Shown in pieces: positions 17,776-27,479 of a DNA stretch of 64,000 nucleotides. Position 1 is the stretch's first letter; each line of letters opens with the position of its first letter. The notes beneath the pieces are model-generated. The model was not told where the DNA came from, did not search any database, and saw only the letters and a program-made list of their open reading frames with translations. Source of the stretch: an uncultured Clostridia bacterium (GTDB taxonomy: Bacteria; Bacillota; Clostridia; TANB77; CAG-508); assembly GCA_934168365.1 (NCBI GenBank), contig CAKPNJ010000002.1, positions 62,001 to 126,000 of the forward strand, written 5' to 3'. Both the position numbers and the translations under genes were made by a program.

Positions 17776-18792
17776 ATGAGTAATATAAAGTTAGCAGTTG
17801 TTGGTGCTACTGGTCTTGTGGGTCAAACAATTATTAAAGTTTTAGAAGAAAAAAAACTACCTATTAGTGAATATACTTTTTTTGCTTCTAGTAGATCTGC
17901 TGGAAAAGAAATTAATTTTTTGGGTAAAGATTACAAAGTGCAAGAGTTAACTCAAAATTCTTTTGATTCCGGTTTTGATTTTGCAATTTTTTCTGCTGGT
18001 GGAAGTGTATCAAAAGAGTTTGCTCCAATAGCAGTTTCTAAAGGTTGTACAGTTATTGATAATAGCAGTTGTTTTAGAATGGATAAAGATGTACCTTTAG
18101 TAGTGCCTGAGGTTAATTTTGAAGATACTAGAAATAATAACGGAATTATTGCAAACCCTAATTGTTCCACAATACAAGCTGTTGTTGCATTAAAGCCTTT
18201 GGATGACAACTATGGTATAAAAAGAATTGTGTATAGTACATATCAAGCTGTCTCAGGTGCAGGATATAAAGGTGTGGAAGATTTAAAATCAGGAATTCAA
18301 AGCTACAATAGTGAGTTATCTGTTTTAGAAAATCAAGCTCAAGATTACGAATTGCAAAAATTCAAGGTTCCTATTTTCAGTAATTGTATTCCTCATATTG
18401 ATGTGTTCTTAGATAATGGTTATACAAAAGAAGAAGAAAAAATGATAAATGAGACTAGAAAGATTTTAGGCAAACCTAATTTAAGAATAACTGCAACCAC
18501 AGTTAGAGTTCCAGTTTTAAATAGTCATAGTGAAGTTATAAATGTGGAGTTTGAAAAAGACTTTAAACTTAAAGAATTAAAGCAAATATTAAAGCAATCT
18601 CCCGGTATTATTTTAAAAGATGATTATCCTACTACTTTAGATACTAATAATCAAGATAATGTATTTATAGGTAGAATTAGAAGAGATTTCAGTGTACCAT
18701 CTGGTATTAATTTATGGGTAGTTGCTGATAACTTAAGAAAAGGTGCTGCTAGTAATGCTGTTCAAATTTTAGAAAGATTACTAATAGACTAA
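17776..18792 (+). CDS. asd: Aspartate-semialdehyde dehydrogenase
   Basis: Asd reduces aspartyl-4-phosphate to aspartate semialdehyde with NADPH, the branch point to lysine/diaminopimelate, threonine and methionine. The N-terminal NADP motif GATGLVGQ (residues ~10-17), the catalytic cysteine in NPNCSTIQ (~residue 130) and the C-terminal histidine region RVPVLNSHSE are present. Length 338 aa is typical. It starts at ATG after AGAAAGGTGTGATTTT and is monocistronic or preceded by the small gene. No dapA or lysC is adjacent. Confidence 0.96.
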   Translation: MSNIKLAVVGATGLVGQTIIKVLEEKKLPISEYTFFASSRSAGKEINFLGKDYKVQELTQNSFDSGFDFAIFSAGGSVSKEFAPIAVSKGCTVIDNSSCFRMDKDVPLVVPEVNFEDTRNNNGIIANPNCSTIQAVVALKPLDDNYGIKRIVYSTYQAVSGAGYKGVEDLKSGIQSYNSELSVLENQAQDYELQKFKVPIFSNCIPHIDVFLDNGYTKEEEKMINETRKILGKPNLRITATTVRVPVLNSHSEVINVEFEKDFKLKELKQILKQSPGIILKDDYPTTLDTNNQDNVFIGRIRRDFSVPSGINLWVVADNLRKGAASNAVQILERLLID

Positions 18793-18798
18793 AAAGAA

Positions 18799-18841
18799 AA
18801 GAATTTCTAGTAGGTTATTCTACATAGAAATTCTTGTTTTT
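18799..18841 (+). terminator. Terminator of asd
   Basis: An 11-bp stem (AAGAATTTCTA / TAGAAATTCTT) is followed by GTTTTTTAA on the plus strand, directly between convergent asd and dtd. Confidence 0.85.
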
Positions 18842-19284
18842 TAATCTTTTTCTAACATTATTGTTACTGGTCCATCATTTTGCAACGAAACTTGCATATA
18901 TGCAGCAAATTGACCTGTTGCAACTTTTTTGATATTTTGTTTTTTGCATTGCTCTACAAAATATTCATAAAGTTCATTTGCTAAATCTGGTTTTGCAGCA
19001 TTTATAAAGCTTGGTCTATTTCCATGGCTTGTATCTGCATAAAGTGTAAATTGTGATACTATCAATAGTTCGCCATCTATATCTTTTATAGACAAGTTCA
19101 TTTTCTCATTTTCATCTTCAAAAACTCTTAAGTTAATTAGTTTTTGTACTAGAAAATCTGCAGTTTCTTTGGTATCTGTTGGTGCTACTCCAAGCAATAC
19201 CATAAAGCCTTGTCCTATTTCTCCAATTGTTTTACCTTCAACAACTACATTAGAATTTTTTACTCTTTGTACTAATAATCTCAT
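18841..19284 (-). CDS. dtd: D-aminoacyl-tRNA deacylase
   Basis: Dtd removes D-amino acids (and mischarged Gly) from tRNA, recycling the tRNA. The 147-aa protein shows the two active-site motifs: SQFTLYAD (residues ~78-85) and NDGPVTI near the C-terminus (the Gly-cisPro motif). The start is the ATG giving MRLLVQRV, with AAGGAGAAGAAT upstream; an apparent 10-residue extension overlaps gpsA and is not used. Only 10 nt separate it from gpsA, with which it is probably co-transcribed. Confidence 0.95.
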   Translation of the reverse strand: MRLLVQRVKNSNVVVEGKTIGEIGQGFMVLLGVAPTDTKETADFLVQKLINLRVFEDENEKMNLSIKDIDGELLIVSQFTLYADTSHGNRPSFINAAKPDLANELYEYFVEQCKKQNIKKVATGQFAAYMQVSLQNDGPVTIMLEKD

Positions 19285-19294
19285 ATTCTTCTCC

Positions 19295-20278
19295 TTACTC
19301 TGCCTTTTTTTCACGTGTCATTAACTTTGTTACAGCTTCTCTTGGTTCTAATCTATTGTATAGAATATCATAAACTGCATTTACTATTGGCATTTCTATA
19401 TTATATTTTTGTGCTAATTTATATGCTGCCTCAATGTTGTCAACACTTTCAATTGTCATTCCAACTTCTTTTCTAGTTTCTTCTAGAGAAAGTCCTCTGC
19501 CTATACATCTTCCAGCTTTTCTATTTCTACTGTGTTCACTCATACATGTTACAATTAAATCTCCTAAACCAGATAGACCATAAAATGTATTGTGCTCTCC
19601 ACCCATTGCAACTCCTAGTCTTGAAAGTTCTGTTAGCCCTCTTGATATTAAAGCTGCAAATGTATTATCTCCTAAGTTTAATTCTGCTACAATTCCTGCA
19701 CAAAAGGCTATTATATTTTTTAGTGCTCCACCTAGTTCAACACCTTGAATGTCATTGCTTGTATATACTCTCATTGTTTCATTCATAAATGTGTCTTGAA
19801 CTAAATATTGCACGTCATAGTCTTTAGATGCTGCAACAATTGCTGTTGGTATTCCTAATGAAACTTCTTCAGCATGACTTGGCCCTGAAAATGCTCCTAT
19901 TTTTACATTTGTTAGTTCCTGTTCTGCTACATCACTTAGTGTTGATAAACTTTCAAGTTCAAAACCTTTTGAACATATAACTACTGATTGATTTGTAATG
20001 TATTGTTTATATTGATTTAACGTATTTCTAAAGAATTTTGATGGTGTAACATGTAATATCAAGTCTGAACCTTCTACTGCTTCTTTTATGTCTGTTGTGC
20101 AATATATATTTTCTGGCATCGTTGCCATTGGCAAAAACATACATTTTCTTTCTTTATTTATCAAATCAGCTTCTTCCTGGGCAAATGACCATATTTTAAC
20201 ATTATGTCCCATTTCAGCTGCATGTATCGCTAATGCACAGCCCCAACTTCCACTTCCAATTATACAAATATTTTTCAT
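19295..20278 (-). CDS. gpsA: NAD(P)+-dependent glycerol-3-phosphate dehydrogenase
   Basis: GpsA reduces dihydroxyacetone phosphate to sn-glycerol-3-phosphate, the start of phospholipid synthesis. The N-terminal [10 protein letters not shown] (residues ~7-16) binds the nucleotide, and SGPSHAEEV, the catalytic-lysine region GALKNIIA and [12 protein letters not shown] mark the family. At 327 aa it is normal length. The ATG follows AAAGGAAATTGAAA; a TTG two codons upstream is less likely. It follows plsY directly, so substrate maker and user sit in one unit with der upstream. Confidence 0.96.
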   Translation of the reverse strand: MKNICIIGSGSWGCALAIHAAEMGHNVKIWSFAQEEADLINKERKCMFLPMATMPENIYCTTDIKEAVEGSDLILHVTPSKFFRNTLNQYKQYITNQSVVICSKGFELESLSTLSDVAEQELTNVKIGAFSGPSHAEEVSLGIPTAIVAASKDYDVQYLVQDTFMNETMRVYTSNDIQGVELGGALKNIIAFCAGIVAELNLGDNTFAALISRGLTELSRLGVAMGGEHNTFYGLSGLGDLIVTCMSEHSRNRKAGRCIGRGLSLEETRKEVGMTIESVDNIEAAYKLAQKYNIEMPIVNAVYDILYNRLEPREAVTKLMTREKKAE

Positions 20279-20292
20279 TTTCAATTTCCTTT

Positions 20293-20937
20293 CTACTTAA
20301 AGCTTATTTTATTCTCTGTTCCATTAAGAATTCTTTGTACATTAGCTCTATGATTAAATATAACTAGTAAAGCTATGATAATGCTAAATACTAAATAACT
20401 CCAATTGCTATTACTTGTTGGAACAATATAGTTTTGATTTATAAATGCTACTAATACTGGGAATAGTATTCCTGCTGCAATTGACCCCACTGATACCATT
20501 CTAGTTAATGCTATTAAAACTAATGCAAAAACTAAACAAATTAGTCCTATTTGCCAGTTTGTTATTAATAAAACTCCTAATGCTGTTGCAATACCTTTGC
20601 CACCCTTAAATTTGAAAAAAATTGGGAATGTATGACCTAATATTACAAATATTCCAGCTAGTTGTACTAATAAAGCATTTAAATTATTATCTAAACTTTT
20701 TGTAATTTTTCCTATTAAAACTGCTATTAAAATTGATACTACACCTTTTAATATATCACAAATTAGTGTAATAACTGCTGCTTTTTTACCAACGGCTCTT
20801 AGCATATTGGTTGTTCCTGCATTTCCACTTCCCTTTTCTCTAATATCAAATCCAGCCATTTTTTTGCTAATTATAATTGAAAAATTTATACTTCCTATTA
20901 AATATGCAATTAATGCAACTATTATGCATGTTGCCAT
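20293..20937 (-). CDS. plsY: Glycerol-3-phosphate acyltransferase PlsY
   Basis: PlsY transfers an acyl group from acyl-phosphate to glycerol-3-phosphate at the membrane. The 214-aa protein has about five to seven membrane segments and all three family motifs: GSINFS early, then KGSGNAGTTN (~residues 35-44), and KFKGGKGIATA (~110-120), plus the C-terminal FNHRANVQRILNGTE. The start is the ATG that follows GGAGAGTGATTTTT; a GTG three codons upstream is too near the ribosome binding site. Order der-plsY-gpsA is a common Firmicutes arrangement. Confidence 0.96.
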   Translation of the reverse strand: MATCIIVALIAYLIGSINFSIIISKKMAGFDIREKGSGNAGTTNMLRAVGKKAAVITLICDILKGVVSILIAVLIGKITKSLDNNLNALLVQLAGIFVILGHTFPIFFKFKGGKGIATALGVLLITNWQIGLICLVFALVLIALTRMVSVGSIAAGILFPVLVAFINQNYIVPTSNSNWSYLVFSIIIALLVIFNHRANVQRILNGTENKISFK

Positions 20938-20955
20938 AAAAATCACTCTCCTTTG

Positions 20956-22281
20956 TTACTCTTTTTCACTTTTTTCTCTTACTATCATTCTTATTGGTGT
21001 TCCAGTTAGTCCAAATTCTTTCCTTATTTGATTTACTAAATATCTTTCATAAGAAAAATGGAATAATTCTTTATCATTTACAAATACCACAAATGTTGGT
21101 GGTTTTGTAGTAGCTTGTGTCATATAGAATATTTTTAATCTTCTTCCTTTATCTGTTGGTGGTTGCACAATTGTTACTGCTTCACTTAATACGTCATTTA
21201 AAACTGAAGTAGATACTCTTAATGCATTTTGGCTTGCAACCATATTTATCATTTCATATAGTTTGTTTACTCTTTGTCCTGTTTTAGCTGATATGAACAT
21301 TATTGGCGCATATGATAAATATGACAATTTGTTGTATACGTCTTTTTTGTAGTTTTCCATAGTTTGGTTATCTTTTTCTACTTCGTCCCACTTATTTACA
21401 ACAATTATTACGCCTTTGCCAGCCTCATGTGCCTCTCCAGCTATTTTAGCATCTTGAGCTGTTACTCCTTCATTTGCATCTAACATTAAAATACATACAT
21501 CAGCTCTTTCTACTGCTAGCAAACTTCTCATAACACTATATTTTTCTAGATTATCATTAACTTTACTCTTTCTACGAATACCCGCCGTATCAATAAATAC
21601 ATATTTTCCAAATTCGTTTTGAAATTTAGAGTCAATTGCATCTCTTGTAGTTCCTGCAATATCACTTACAATTACTCTATTTTCTCCAAGTATTTTATTT
21701 ACTAATGAAGATTTACCCACATTTGGTTTTCCAATAATCGCTACTTTGATAACATCACTGTCATCTTCATCCTCTGTTTGAGGTGGAAGATTATCATATA
21801 TGGCGTCCAGAACATCTCCTATGCCTTTTGCATTAACTGAAGACACTGCATGTGGATCACCTATTCCTAGATTATAGAATTCATATAATTCATCAGGGGT
21901 TTTTCCAAATGTGTCTGATTTATTACATATCAAAATTATTGGCTTTTTTGATTTTTTAAGCATTAGTGCAATATCATGGTCTGCTGCTGTAACTCCTTGT
22001 TTTATATCTGTTATAAATAGAATTACATCTGCAATTTCTATTGCCATATCTGCTTGTCTACGCATTTGAGAAAGAATGATATCATCAGACTCTGGCTCAA
22101 TACCTCCAGTATCTACTAAAGTAAAGTTTCTACCTCTCCAATTTGCATCAGCATAAACTCTATCTCTTGTAACACCTGGTGTATCTTCAACTATTGATAT
22201 TCTCTTTCCAACTACATAGTTAAAAAATGTAGATTTTCCTACATTTGGTCTTCCTATAATTGCAACTGTTGGTTTACTCAT
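20956..22281 (-). CDS. der: GTPase Der (EngA)
   Basis: Der is an essential tandem-domain GTPase needed for 50S ribosome assembly. Two G domains are visible: G1 motifs GRPNVGKST (residues ~10-18) and GKPNVGKSS (~185-193), DTGG/DTAG G3 motifs, and NKSD and NKWD G4 motifs. A C-terminal KH-like domain ends in GTPIRMIVREKSEKE. Length 441 aa is normal. The start follows AGAAAGGAATGAAGAA. It heads the der-plsY-gpsA-dtd run on the minus strand. Confidence 0.97.
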   Translation of the reverse strand: MSKPTVAIIGRPNVGKSTFFNYVVGKRISIVEDTPGVTRDRVYADANWRGRNFTLVDTGGIEPESDDIILSQMRRQADMAIEIADVILFITDIKQGVTAADHDIALMLKKSKKPIILICNKSDTFGKTPDELYEFYNLGIGDPHAVSSVNAKGIGDVLDAIYDNLPPQTEDEDDSDVIKVAIIGKPNVGKSSLVNKILGENRVIVSDIAGTTRDAIDSKFQNEFGKYVFIDTAGIRRKSKVNDNLEKYSVMRSLLAVERADVCILMLDANEGVTAQDAKIAGEAHEAGKGVIIVVNKWDEVEKDNQTMENYKKDVYNKLSYLSYAPIMFISAKTGQRVNKLYEMINMVASQNALRVSTSVLNDVLSEAVTIVQPPTDKGRRLKIFYMTQATTKPPTFVVFVNDKELFHFSYERYLVNQIRKEFGLTGTPIRMIVREKSEKE

Positions 22282-22338
22282 TTCTTCATTCCTTTCTTGA
22301 TTTTAATAAGTTTAAAAAGAATTAGTATATTGCGAGGA

Positions 22339-22449
22339 AAAGTACATTAAAAAGGCAAAGGCGCATACTCTTGTATGTTGCTGAGGCTGTTAAGGCTTTG
22401 CCTGTTACAGCGTCAGTATGCAGTAGCAACTGCGTTTTTAATGTGCTTT
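22339..22449. repeat. Intergenic multi-hairpin element
   Basis: Outer arms AAAGTACATTAAAAA (22339-22353) and TTTTTAATGTGCTTT (22435-22449) pair with one G-U. Inside are GCATACT/AGTATGC, GTTGCT/AGCAAC and a central hairpin CTGAGGCTGT (22381-22390) / ACAGCGTCAG (22407-22416), nested around AGGC-TTT-GCCT. It lies in the ~200-nt gap between der and the dCMP deaminase gene. G+C content is clearly higher than in the surrounding spacer. Function unknown; candidates are a structured RNA or a miniature mobile repeat. Confidence 0.6.
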
Positions 22450-22480
22450 GACAAAGCAAGATGCTGATTATTTTTAAACT

Positions 22481-22975
22481 TTAGTATGTAAGTTTTCCTT
22501 CTAATAAATCATCATTTTGAATCCACTCATCCACGTCAACTTCAATATATTCTGTTTCACTAGTCCTTACTATAACTTTCTTAATTCCACTATTTATAAT
22601 CATTTTTCTACACATTTGACATGAATTAGCTCCCGGATCATATTCACCATTTTCTACTTTAAACAATGATAAATATAAAGTACCTCCAAGCATGTCTTTT
22701 CTACTTGCACTAATTATAGCGTTTTGTTCTGCATGTACGCTTCTACAAGCATCATACCCACCATGTCTAATATCTGGGAAACATTTCTTTTTTACGCAGT
22801 ATCCTAAATCTATACAATTTTTTCTTCCTCTTGGTGCACCATTATATCCAGTAGAAATTATTTCATCATTATTTACTATTACACATCCTACTTTTTTTCT
22901 TAGGCAAGTACTTCTTTCTGCTACTGATTTTGCTATATCTAAATAATAATTATTTTTATCAATTCTAGCATTCAT
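22481..22975 (-). CDS. Deoxycytidylate (dCMP) deaminase family protein
   Basis: The enzyme converts dCMP to dUMP for dTTP synthesis (the ComEB/dCMP deaminase family). The zinc-binding HAEQNAI motif (His and the proton-shuttling Glu, residues ~82-84) and the second motif CQMC (two Cys ligands) are present. The usual Pro of PCxxC is replaced by Ser, and a ~12-residue insertion (around ENGEYDPGANS) precedes it. The early segment RSTCLRKKVGCVIV and the TGYNGAPRG loop are typical. 164 aa. The allosteric control by dCTP/dTTP seen in some members cannot be judged. Confidence 0.88.
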   Translation of the reverse strand: MNARIDKNNYYLDIAKSVAERSTCLRKKVGCVIVNNDEIISTGYNGAPRGRKNCIDLGYCVKKKCFPDIRHGGYDACRSVHAEQNAIISASRKDMLGGTLYLSLFKVENGEYDPGANSCQMCRKMIINSGIKKVIVRTSETEYIEVDVDEWIQNDDLLEGKLTY

Positions 22976-23106
22976 ATTACTAAATTTCCTTTTTATAATT
23001 TCGTATATATTTTATCATACTCTGTCAAATAATGCTATTATATTTAGTAAATTTTTTAATGCATAATGTACCAGATTTCTTTATGCCAAATGACATGACA
23101 GCAAAA

Positions 23107-23130
23107 TAGCATAGCTTAAAAGCTATGCTA
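23107..23130 (-). terminator. Terminator of rpmF
   Basis: An 11-bp perfect stem (TAGCATAGCTT / AAGCTATGCTA) with a 2-nt central loop is followed on the minus strand by TTTTGCTG. It lies just beyond the rpmF stop. Confidence 0.8.
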
Positions 23131-23139
23131 TTATTGATT

Positions 23140-23322
23140 TTACTCTTCTGATTTTGCAACTACTTCTTTTCCATCATAGTATCCGCAGTTTGGACATACT
23201 CTATGTTGTAATACTTTTTCATGGCAATGTGGACAATCAACTAAATTTTGATTTTCTAATTTCCATGTAGATCTTTTTAAATGTGTTCTTGCTTTTGACC
23301 ATCTTCTTTTTGGTTGTGCCAT
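23140..23322 (-). CDS. rpmF: 50S ribosomal protein L32
   Basis: This 60-aa protein is full length. It begins MAQPKRRWSKART and carries the zinc-binding pairs CPHC and CPNC (residues ~30-33 and ~43-46), so it is the zinc-containing (C+) form. The ATG follows AAGGGAGGGAATTAGAA. The YceD/DUF177 gene that often precedes rpmF is not present; instead the upstream gene, 125 nt away, is the dCMP deaminase on the downstream side and lspA upstream on the same strand. Confidence 0.97.
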   Translation of the reverse strand: MAQPKRRWSKARTHLKRSTWKLENQNLVDCPHCHEKVLQHRVCPNCGYYDGKEVVAKSEE

Positions 23323-23447
23323 TTCTAATTCCCTCCCTTGATTGCTTTTTCTCTGTAATCTATATTTTAATTTATTACCTAAAAATTGATACTATAAAAT
23401 TATACTAACTTTTTTTGTATTTGTCAACTGCTTTGCCATTTTTATTG

Positions 23448-23903
23448 TTAATTTTTAGCAAACTTTTTATTTATGGCTTGTTTTATTGCAAATATAAATA
23501 ATAAAATAATTCCACCAATTAAAAATACATCTGACAAATTACAATTCATCGAATTTGCAATATTAATAAAATCTATTACATAGCCTCTAAATAGAATATC
23601 AATTAGATTTCCTATTGCTCCTGCTAATATTAGCATTAGAGATAATATTATATTATTTTTTGCTTTGCTATATCTTTTTACTAAATATATAACAATTGGA
23701 ATTATAATTATTATGCTTTCTAAGGCAATCACTGAGATTTTTATTCCATTTGTAATTTCAAATATTGTTCCTTCATTTTGCCAATAGTATATTTTCAAAA
23801 CATTTGGAATAAGTTCCATATTTTTATTTATAAATAACACCTTTGTTAGTTGGTCTAATATTAAAGCAATTATTCCAATAATAATTGATGTTCTTTTTTT
23901 CAT
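23448..23903 (-). CDS. lspA: Lipoprotein signal peptidase (signal peptidase II)
   Basis: LspA cleaves signal peptides from diacylglyceryl-modified prolipoproteins in the membrane. The 151-aa protein has four predicted membrane helices. The two catalytic aspartates are seen in GNLIDILFRGYVIDFI (~residues 98-113) and NLSDVFLIGG (~122-131). The early DQLTK motif is also typical. It starts 4 nt after the stop of the upstream P-type ATPase gene, suggesting co-transcription. No rluD partner is adjacent. Confidence 0.94.
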   Translation of the reverse strand: MKKRTSIIIGIIALILDQLTKVLFINKNMELIPNVLKIYYWQNEGTIFEITNGIKISVIALESIIIIIPIVIYLVKRYSKAKNNIILSLMLILAGAIGNLIDILFRGYVIDFINIANSMNCNLSDVFLIGGIILLFIFAIKQAINKKFAKN

Positions 23904-23906
23904 TGC

Positions 23907-26660
23907 TTATTCCTCCTTTGTAGCGTTTATCTTAAGTAATTTAAATATTTCTACAATAACAATTGGCATAAATACTAATATAACTGTCTCTAAAATATTC
24001 ATTGCTGGTAATACTGGTATACTAAATATATTTCTTAATACTGGTACAAATAATACTATAAGCATTAGTCCTGCAGATACAGCTGTTGCAAGTATTAGTT
24101 TGCTGTTATTAAATATTCCTGTTTTGAATATAGATTTTTTGTTGTTTCTAATATTAAATACATGTACTAATTCTGAAAGTGCTAAAACTGTAAATGCCAT
24201 TGCTTGCCCTATTTCCACTTTGACTTCTTCTGCAGATAATGTTCTTACAATTCCATTTGCTTCTGTTATATTTACAACTGGTAACTCATTTTCTGGTGTT
24301 GCTAAACCAATTATAAATGCAACAAGTGTAAGTACACCAATCATAATTCCTTGGTATATTACTCTAAAAGTCATTCCTTTTGTAAATACACCTTGTTTTG
24401 GTTTTAATGGCTTTCTATTCATAATGTCTTTTTCTGCTGGGTCAACTGCTAGTGCTAATGCTGGTAATGAGTCTGTTACCAAGTTTATCCACAATATATG
24501 AATTGGTAATAATGGGGTAATTAAATTTACATCTATGTTAAACCATTTGCTTAAAAGTGGGGTCATTAAAATTGCTACAAATAATATGATTATTTCTCCA
24601 ACATTGCTTGATAGTAAAAACTGAATTGCTTTTAATATATTATCATATATACGTCTTCCTTCTTCTACTGAAGATACTATTGTAGCAAAGTTATCATCTG
24701 TTAATATAACATCTGCCGCTTCTTTTGATACATCAGTACCAACTATTCCCATTGCACATCCTATATCTGCTGTTTTTAATGCCGGAGCATCATTTACTCC
24801 ATCACCAGTCATAGCAACAATTTCTCCATTTGTTTGCCAAGCTTTCACTATTCTTACTTTATGTTCAGGTGAAACTCTTGCATACACACTATATTTTCTA
24901 ACATTTTTTATCAAGTCTTCATCTGACATTTCTTCAAGTTCACTACCTGTAATTGCTTCATCCTCATTTTCTAAAATTCCTAAAGCTTTAGCAATTGCAA
25001 TTGCTGTAATTTTGTGGTCACCTGTAATCATTACTGTTTTAATACCTGCTGTTTTACATTTCTCTACTGCGTCTTTTACTTCTTCTCTTGGTGGATCTAT
25101 CATTCCAACCATACCAACATAAGTCAAATCACTTTCAATAGTTTTCATTTCTTCATCTGTTGGCTCATAGTCTAATTCTTTATATGCCATTGCCAATACT
25201 CTAAGTGCACTTTTAGCCATTTCTTCATTTTGTTTTGCAATTTCTTTTTTATATTCATCAATGTCAGTATTTACATTTCCATTTATAACATAGCTATTAC
25301 ATCTGCTTAATAGTTCATCTACTCCACCTTTTGTATATACCATATATTTATTAGGAAATAGATGTACTGTTGTCATAAGCTTTCTGTCAGAATCAAATGG
25401 TAATTCTTTTACTCTTTCATATTTTTCTAGAATTGGTGGTTGAAAATCTAGTTTAAATCCCATATCAATTAAAGCTGTTTCAGTTGGATCTCCAGTAAGT
25501 TTTCCATCTGATACTTTTGTATCATTACAAAACATACTAATATATGTTAATTTCTCTAGTTCATCACCTAAATTATCTATATCTATATCATCTAAGTCTA
25601 CTAACTTATTGTTATAAAATACTTTTTTAACTGTCATTTTATTTTGTGTTAATGTTCCTGTTTTATCTGAACATATAACTGTTGTACTTCCTAATGTTTC
25701 TACTGCTGGAAGTTTTTTAACAATTGCATGTTTTTTAACCATTCTTTGTACACCAATTGCTAATACGATTGTAGATACAGCTGCCAAGCCCTCTGGTATA
25801 GCCGCAACAGCTAAACTTACTGCAGTCATAAACATTTCTATTGGTTCTTTGCCATATAATAAACCTATTATAAAAATTATTACACAAATTACTATTGCTA
25901 CAATTCCAAGTGTTTTACCAAGTTTATTTAACTTTTGTTGTAATGGAGTTTCTGTATCTTCGACTTCATTTATCATTCCAGCTATTTTTCCAACTTCAGT
26001 ATTCATACCTGTTGCAACAACAATACCTCTGCCTCTACCATAAGTAATTAGGCTTGAGGAAAATAACATATTAGTTCTATCTCCTAAACCTATTTTTTCA
26101 TCATTTATTACATTGGTATTTTTATCAACTGGAACTGACTCACCTGTTAAAGATGCTTCTTGTGCTTTTAAATTAGCAGATTCTATAATTCTTAAATCTG
26201 CTGGAACATAATCTCCAGTATCTAGAATTACAATATCTCCTGGTACTAATTCTTTTGATGGTATTACAGCTACTTTTCCATTACGAATTACTTTAGTAAC
26301 ATGTGAACTTAATTTTTGTAAAGCCTCTAATGACTTTTCTGCCTTACTTTCTTGTGCCACTCCAATAATTGCATTTACAATTACAACTATTAAAATAATA
26401 ATTGAATCTGTTATTCCTTCACCCTGATAATATCCTACTGCTCCAGAAATTACAGCTGCAATTATTAAAATAATAATCATAAAGTCTTTAAATTGTTCTA
26501 AAAATTTAACAATTAAACTCTTTTTCTTTTTAGCCTGTAATTCATTTAGCCCGTAAATTTCTCTTTTTTCCTTTACTTGTTCATCAGATAATCCTTGAGT
26601 CCCTACTTTTAACTCTTCTTTAACTTCTTCAATGCTTTTATTAAACCACTGTTCTTCCAT
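23907..26660 (-). CDS. P-type Ca2+ ATPase (PMCA/SERCA-like, P2 type)
   Basis: This 917-aa cation pump has the full P2A architecture. The N-terminal cation-ATPase domain begins WFNKSIEEV. LTGESVPVDK is the actuator motif, DKTGTLTQNKMTV carries the phosphorylated Asp (~residue 335), then KGGVDELL and the hinge TGDGVNDAPALK. C-terminal membrane segments follow. The TM4 sequence AAIPEGLAA has the calcium site Glu. Probable role is calcium (or Mn2+) efflux. The start is the ATG at 26660 after AAAGGAGAAGAAAA; an upstream in-frame start has no ribosome binding site. Confidence 0.93.
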   Translation of the reverse strand: MEEQWFNKSIEEVKEELKVGTQGLSDEQVKEKREIYGLNELQAKKKKSLIVKFLEQFKDFMIIILIIAAVISGAVGYYQGEGITDSIIILIVVIVNAIIGVAQESKAEKSLEALQKLSSHVTKVIRNGKVAVIPSKELVPGDIVILDTGDYVPADLRIIESANLKAQEASLTGESVPVDKNTNVINDEKIGLGDRTNMLFSSSLITYGRGRGIVVATGMNTEVGKIAGMINEVEDTETPLQQKLNKLGKTLGIVAIVICVIIFIIGLLYGKEPIEMFMTAVSLAVAAIPEGLAAVSTIVLAIGVQRMVKKHAIVKKLPAVETLGSTTVICSDKTGTLTQNKMTVKKVFYNNKLVDLDDIDIDNLGDELEKLTYISMFCNDTKVSDGKLTGDPTETALIDMGFKLDFQPPILEKYERVKELPFDSDRKLMTTVHLFPNKYMVYTKGGVDELLSRCNSYVINGNVNTDIDEYKKEIAKQNEEMAKSALRVLAMAYKELDYEPTDEEMKTIESDLTYVGMVGMIDPPREEVKDAVEKCKTAGIKTVMITGDHKITAIAIAKALGILENEDEAITGSELEEMSDEDLIKNVRKYSVYARVSPEHKVRIVKAWQTNGEIVAMTGDGVNDAPALKTADIGCAMGIVGTDVSKEAADVILTDDNFATIVSSVEEGRRIYDNILKAIQFLLSSNVGEIIILFVAILMTPLLSKWFNIDVNLITPLLPIHILWINLVTDSLPALALAVDPAEKDIMNRKPLKPKQGVFTKGMTFRVIYQGIMIGVLTLVAFIIGLATPENELPVVNITEANGIVRTLSAEEVKVEIGQAMAFTVLALSELVHVFNIRNNKKSIFKTGIFNNSKLILATAVSAGLMLIVLFVPVLRNIFSIPVLPAMNILETVILVFMPIVIVEIFKLLKINATKEE

Positions 26661-26794
26661 TTTTCTTCTCCTTTGCAATATTTTACCACTTAGCTTTTAT
26701 TTAATTCATTGTAAATTATATTTTATTTTGTAAAAAATAGCAATAGTTTTATTTTTATGATATAATTTTTAAAAGTTTTATAGGAGGAATATTT

Positions 26795-27268
26795 ATGTCA
26801 GTAGAAAGAGTAAAAGAATATTTAAAAAAATATAATATGGAAGATAGAATAATAACTTTCAATTCTTCTAGTGCCACAGTAGCTTTAGCTGCTCAGGCCC
26901 TTGGTTGTGAAGAGGCTAGAATTGCAAAGTCTTTATCTTTTAGACTTGGAGAAAATACTATATTAGTTATAACTGCTGGAGATGTAAAAATAGATAATGC
27001 AAAATATCGCCATGAATTCGGAGAAAAGGCTCATATGCTTTCTTTTGATGAAGTAGAAGAAAAAATTGGCCATCCTGTTGGTGGAGTTTGTCCTTTTGGA
27101 GTTAATGATGGCGTTTCTATTTATTTAGATGAGTCTCTAAAAAGATTTACAACTGTTTTTCCTGCTTGTGGTGAACCTAATAATGCTATTGAACTCACAA
27201 TTTCAGAGCTAGAAAATATTACGGAATATGTCAAATGGGTTGATGTTTGTAAATTAAATGTGACATAG
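26795..27268 (+). CDS. YbaK/EbsC-family aminoacyl-tRNA deacylase
   Basis: This 157-aa single-domain protein belongs to the YbaK/prolyl-tRNA editing superfamily, whose members clear mischarged tRNA in trans. Landmarks are the early SSSATVALAAQALGC segment, the KSLSFRLG region with the central conserved Lys, and GHPVGGVCPFGV, equivalent to the substrate-pocket loop. It lacks any synthetase domain. The exact substrate (Cys-tRNAPro, Ala-tRNAPro or other) is not decided by sequence. The ATG follows ATAGGAGGAATATTT. A second superfamily member of the PrdX type is at 41402-41866. Confidence 0.88.
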   Translation: MSVERVKEYLKKYNMEDRIITFNSSSATVALAAQALGCEEARIAKSLSFRLGENTILVITAGDVKIDNAKYRHEFGEKAHMLSFDEVEEKIGHPVGGVCPFGVNDGVSIYLDESLKRFTTVFPACGEPNNAIELTISELENITEYVKWVDVCKLNVT

Positions 27269-27479
27269 GTTTTAATAAATTTGTTATTATTAAACATCTT
27301 GTAAGTTAATTCTGTGTGACAATCAAATGAAAATAACAATATTTTTTCTTTACCAATTTGTCATTGACTGTTTGGTAATTTTGTTTCAAGTTGTGTAATG
27401 ATTATATTATACTTAATTCAGTGATAATTGTATATATTTTTCACAGAATTATCATAATATGAAAAGAAAGGGTGATGTT

